The notes below the pieces were generated by a model. It saw only the letters and a list, made by a program, of their open reading frames with translations. It was not told the DNA's origin and ran no database searches. Made by a program: the position numbers and the translations under genes. Of a stretch of 14,506 nt of DNA, positions 14,401 through 14,506 are shown piece by piece (position 1 is the stretch's first letter; every line of letters begins with the position of its first letter). The stretch spans positions 1-14,506 of the forward strand of contig VSNE01000472.1 in assembly GCA_009774155.1 (NCBI GenBank), given 5' to 3'. This stretch comes from Lachnospiraceae bacterium (GTDB taxonomy: Bacteria > Bacillota > Clostridia > Lachnospirales > Lachnospiraceae).

Positions 14401-14506
14401 CGGTGATTGCGGTGCCGCTCTTGGCTATCGCGGTCACTGCGTTGCCCGTGCCTGTCGTGGTCACGGACAATGCGCTGCCACCCTCAAGGCTCTTGACCCT
14501 TGTGTG
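8465..14506 (-). CDS. Giant tail fibre with C-terminal peptidase S74 chaperone (partial, runs off right edge)
   Basis: The protein binds host receptors at the phage tail. The frame is open for 2013 codons to the right edge. The codon at 14470 is TTG, and the same frame continues upstream (HTRVKSLEGGSA), so the true start lies outside. From the N-terminal side: part of a repeated module (14361-14506), a Gly/Thr/Asn-rich linker with ISAGTGLTGGG and TYTKVTVDTYGRVTSG shaft motifs, repeat copy B (12015-13750), a linker with GNVGVGTTSPSYKLHVSG, repeat copy A (9726-11461), and a shaft with GNVGIGQSAPTTKLDVNG (9479-9541). The S74 domain (8468-8782) ends it. Each repeat copy has knob-like segments (LLGWMATNTDIGRVLYRSQ; RTLWGQSFDGTANVTGN). 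Trimeric assembly is expected for this family. The 109-, 167- and 499-aa genes follow downstream. Confidence 0.93.
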   Translation of the reverse strand, partial: HTRVKSLEGGSALSVTTTGTGNAVTAIAKSGTAITVTKGATFLTSHQSLADYLKKTDAATLYQPKGTYLTKHQDISHLLSKTDADAKFALRTITISAGTGLTGGGNLTANRTLSLATSGVTAGTYTKVTVDTYGRVTSGATLSATDIPTLPISKITGLQTALDGKLDKTTFNDLFEKVSLGNGEYAIKAKYGFYSVGGVSALGNGNVSGSGGGGSYGLMKAWPSADPGTNTTDALAANLGYDLHTRVKSLEGGSALSVTTTGTGNAVTAIAKSGTAITVTKGATFLTSHQSLDHINSLGRLTAQSGTTKGTPGLRMYEVYNNGYPVTYGNLIKVQGGVSNGGGELLLGWMATNTDIGRVLYRSQRDGTANSWTPWKTVAWTSDIPTSMAWSAITSKPTTLSGYGITDAYTKTQADSKDKVLPQTGETTGTTLADFNTDGTRVYQSTADKGDGISYQAILSVSAGSSHRYFQIIGGKGNTSLRWRNMNGNGTALADVRTLLDNINYSVILDGRYYTESEINTKLTNGSVTKVGTATVGSRTKPMYLNAGIPTASTATVGAANRPVYLNGGTITAGTYTFGNANGNAPISNGTVNTNLNADMLDGIHAANFAYVTNVINFLSGSAKANITTAKFIEKLTALEAFNRRQWSVKCSWSYANNDIITDSGLGNIQLAGATIETFCEGTNRMIRVTTSPKATDNGVANAVFIYRDHGSSFAPNWKRLANTTDNVASASKLQTARTLWGQSFDGTANVTGNLTSVGNITGSAAMTIKANGALTLHSTANIALKANNDDTKSVILTADAFKPYDAATTKLTLGRATARWATLYATGGNFTGEVVSTSANAFRAKYGSYGFFIRQYGANTYFMLTAKDDAGGTYNALRPFRINNESGNVYIGNSALYVVHGGNVGVGTTSPSYKLHVSGTLGVTGLITASASGIKIGDATISWDSANNALKVDRNFYSTGGVSALGSGSASGSGGSSFGLMRAWGTSAPPSTTNDALGANLGYDLHTRVKSLEGGSALSVTTTGTGNAVTAIAKSGTAITVTKGATFLTSHQSLDHINSLGRLTAQSGTTKGTPGLRMYEVYNNGYPVTYGNLIKVQGGVSNGGGELLLGWMATNTDIGRVLYRSQRDGTANSWTPWKTVAWTSDIPTSMAWSAITSKPTTLSGYGITDAYTKTQADSKDKVLPQTGETTGTTLADFNTDGTRVYQSTADKGDGISYQAILSVSAGSSHRYFQIIGGKGNTSLRWRNMNGNGTALADVRTLLDNINYSVILDGRYYTESEINTKLTNGSVTKVGTATVGSRTKPMYLNAGIPTASTATVGAANRPVYLNGGTITAGTYTFGNANGNAPISNGTVNTNLNADMLDGIHAANFAYVTNVINFLSGSAKANITTAKFIEKLTALEAFNRRQWSVKCSWSYANNDIITDSGLGNIQLAGATIETFCEGTNRMIRVTTSPKATDNGVANAVFIYRDHGSSFAPNWKRLANTTDNVASASKLQTARTLWGQSFDGTANVTGNLTSVGNITGSAAMTIKANGALTLHSTANIALKANNDDTKSVILTADAFKPYDAATTKLTLGRATARWATLYATGGNFTAPLTINYTTETGINLYRRKAGGGAFIRFYNANQTTNFYRIGMYGDGKYGIGYNGTDAITILTGGNVGIGQSAPTTKLDVNGAIHANGWIGTTGNVGWKSDTHGGGIYMADATWVRTYNGKAFYTAGGTIRSDGRLQCGANSEFSVDKDGNLSSTKLAVRTNTGTGDGISLYNGVNNIQSYGILFGKTATFGTHGGITGDWATYFTMDGGTNAAKRGWIFRHKTGGNVASISHTGDGRFFGKVFASFMQVGSGGGITQYPDDKTGSTYWYGLTFAADNYVHLNGYKGIKFRTASITAEITQSGGFVCSGGVTCLSDMRHKTVVSQLSLRLDDIAKAPSFRHVWNDRPDRGIHVGSSAQYWQRILPQVVEGGDSLSLDYGKAALLSVISVGKETLDLKGRVAALERENRKLKELISTGNL
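8468..8782 (-). other. Peptidase S74 / intramolecular chaperone domain
   Basis: The last 105 residues begin LSDMRHK. In the S74 family the Ser and Lys of the S-D-x-x-x-K motif (here Ser at 8782-8780, Lys at 8767-8765) form the autocleavage dyad; the spacing of five matches that of endosialidase chaperones. A conserved-type IHVGSSAQYWQRILPQVV core follows, and the domain ends in a coiled coil (KGRVAALERENRKLKEL). The domain trimerises the fibre and is cut off just before this Ser once folding is complete. Confidence 0.88.
9726..11461 (-). repeat. 1736-bp exact direct repeat, copy A (inside the fibre gene)
   Basis: Identical by eye to 12015-13750 at an offset of 2289 bp (763 codons), in the same frame. 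At the left edge the match breaks at 9725, where single-base differences begin. At the right edge it breaks at 11462 and continues as near-identity for about 45 bp. Every peptide frame I compared in the two copies is the same, so synonymous sites are also unchanged. It codes for about 578 residues of shaft and knob-like sequence. Confidence 0.93.
12015..13750 (-). repeat. 1736-bp exact direct repeat, copy B (inside the fibre gene)
   Basis: Partner of 9726-11461. The 553 bp between the copies (11462-12014) are unique apart from diverged similarity to 13751-13930: both linkers contain GGVSALGxG, a Gly/Ser-rich stretch, GLMxAW and ANLGYDLHTRVKSLEGG. Copy B therefore sits in an older, larger repeat unit whose core was copied or homogenised recently. 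Confidence 0.93.
14361..14506 (-). repeat. Third, partial copy of the fibre repeat
   Basis: At least 146 bp matching 13632-13777 (offset 729 bp, 243 codons) with one difference that I can see, and also 11343-11488. It encodes the module LSVTTTGTGNAVTAIAKSG plus TVTKGATFLTSHQSL. It continues past the right edge, so its full length is unknown. At 14360 the sequence leaves the repeat and codes for a different shaft segment. Confidence 0.85.

Noticed and set aside
14468..14470. TTG at 14470 as the start of the fibre gene.
   Set aside because: The same frame is open to the window edge and encodes HTRVKSLEGGSA, which precedes this module in both other copies. The gene is simply cut by the window.
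9726..14506. CRISPR array or transposon as the explanation for the repeats.
   Set aside because: The repeats are long, coding, in frame and inside one gene, with no short spaced units, terminal inverted repeats or transposase.

Overview
The window looks like a piece of a tailed-phage (caudovirus) genome, or a prophage, from a Bacteroidales-type host. I base this on a long tail fibre ending in a self-cleaving peptidase S74 chaperone, a holin and amidase lysis block, glycine-rich coiled-coil virion proteins of the internal/ejection type, and Bacteroidetes-style promoter motifs (TAnnTTTG). Shine-Dalgarno sequences are absent or weak before most genes. There is no integrase, repressor, tRNA or host gene in view, so I cannot say whether it is integrated. 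The host assignment is an inference from these signals and from general resemblance to gut Bacteroidetes phage proteins.

Layout. Minus strand, right to left: a giant tail fibre gene enters from beyond the right edge (8465 to >14506, at least 2013 codons). It is followed by three structural-type genes of unknown function (109, 167 and 499 aa). Then come the lysis genes: holin (150 aa), N-acetylmuramoyl-L-alanine amidase (207 aa) and a membrane-anchored protein with a beta-barrel-like C-terminus that may act as a spanin (182 aa). A structured gene-free stretch (4075-4280) separates these from a plus-strand block reading towards them. That block, 2139-4074, has a small basic GGRxKGTPNK protein and three tandem paralogues of unknown function, two exact TAnnTTTG promoter motifs and a terminator. 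Left of it, minus-strand genes resume at 2049: a 165-aa ejection-like protein, a 397-aa coiled-coil protein and the 5' part of a further gene with 30-residue repeats that runs off the left edge.

The most striking observations are these. (1) An apparently perfect, in-frame 1736-bp direct duplication lies inside the fibre gene, with a third partial copy at the right edge; recombination between copies would remove or add exactly 763 residues. (2) The plus-strand cassette of three paralogues, with its own promoters and terminator, is embedded between opposing virion genes, as a moron would be. (3) A 60-bp module, 55 of 60 bases identical, is shared by two neighbouring virion genes. (4) A candidate one-protein spanin has an inner-membrane helix and an outer-membrane-like C-terminus ending in Phe.

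Function: the minus-strand genes would be expressed late. They supply host recognition (fibre and accessories), lysis (holin, amidase, spanin-like protein) and probably genome delivery (165-aa, 397-aa and repeat proteins). The role of the plus-strand paralogues is unknown.
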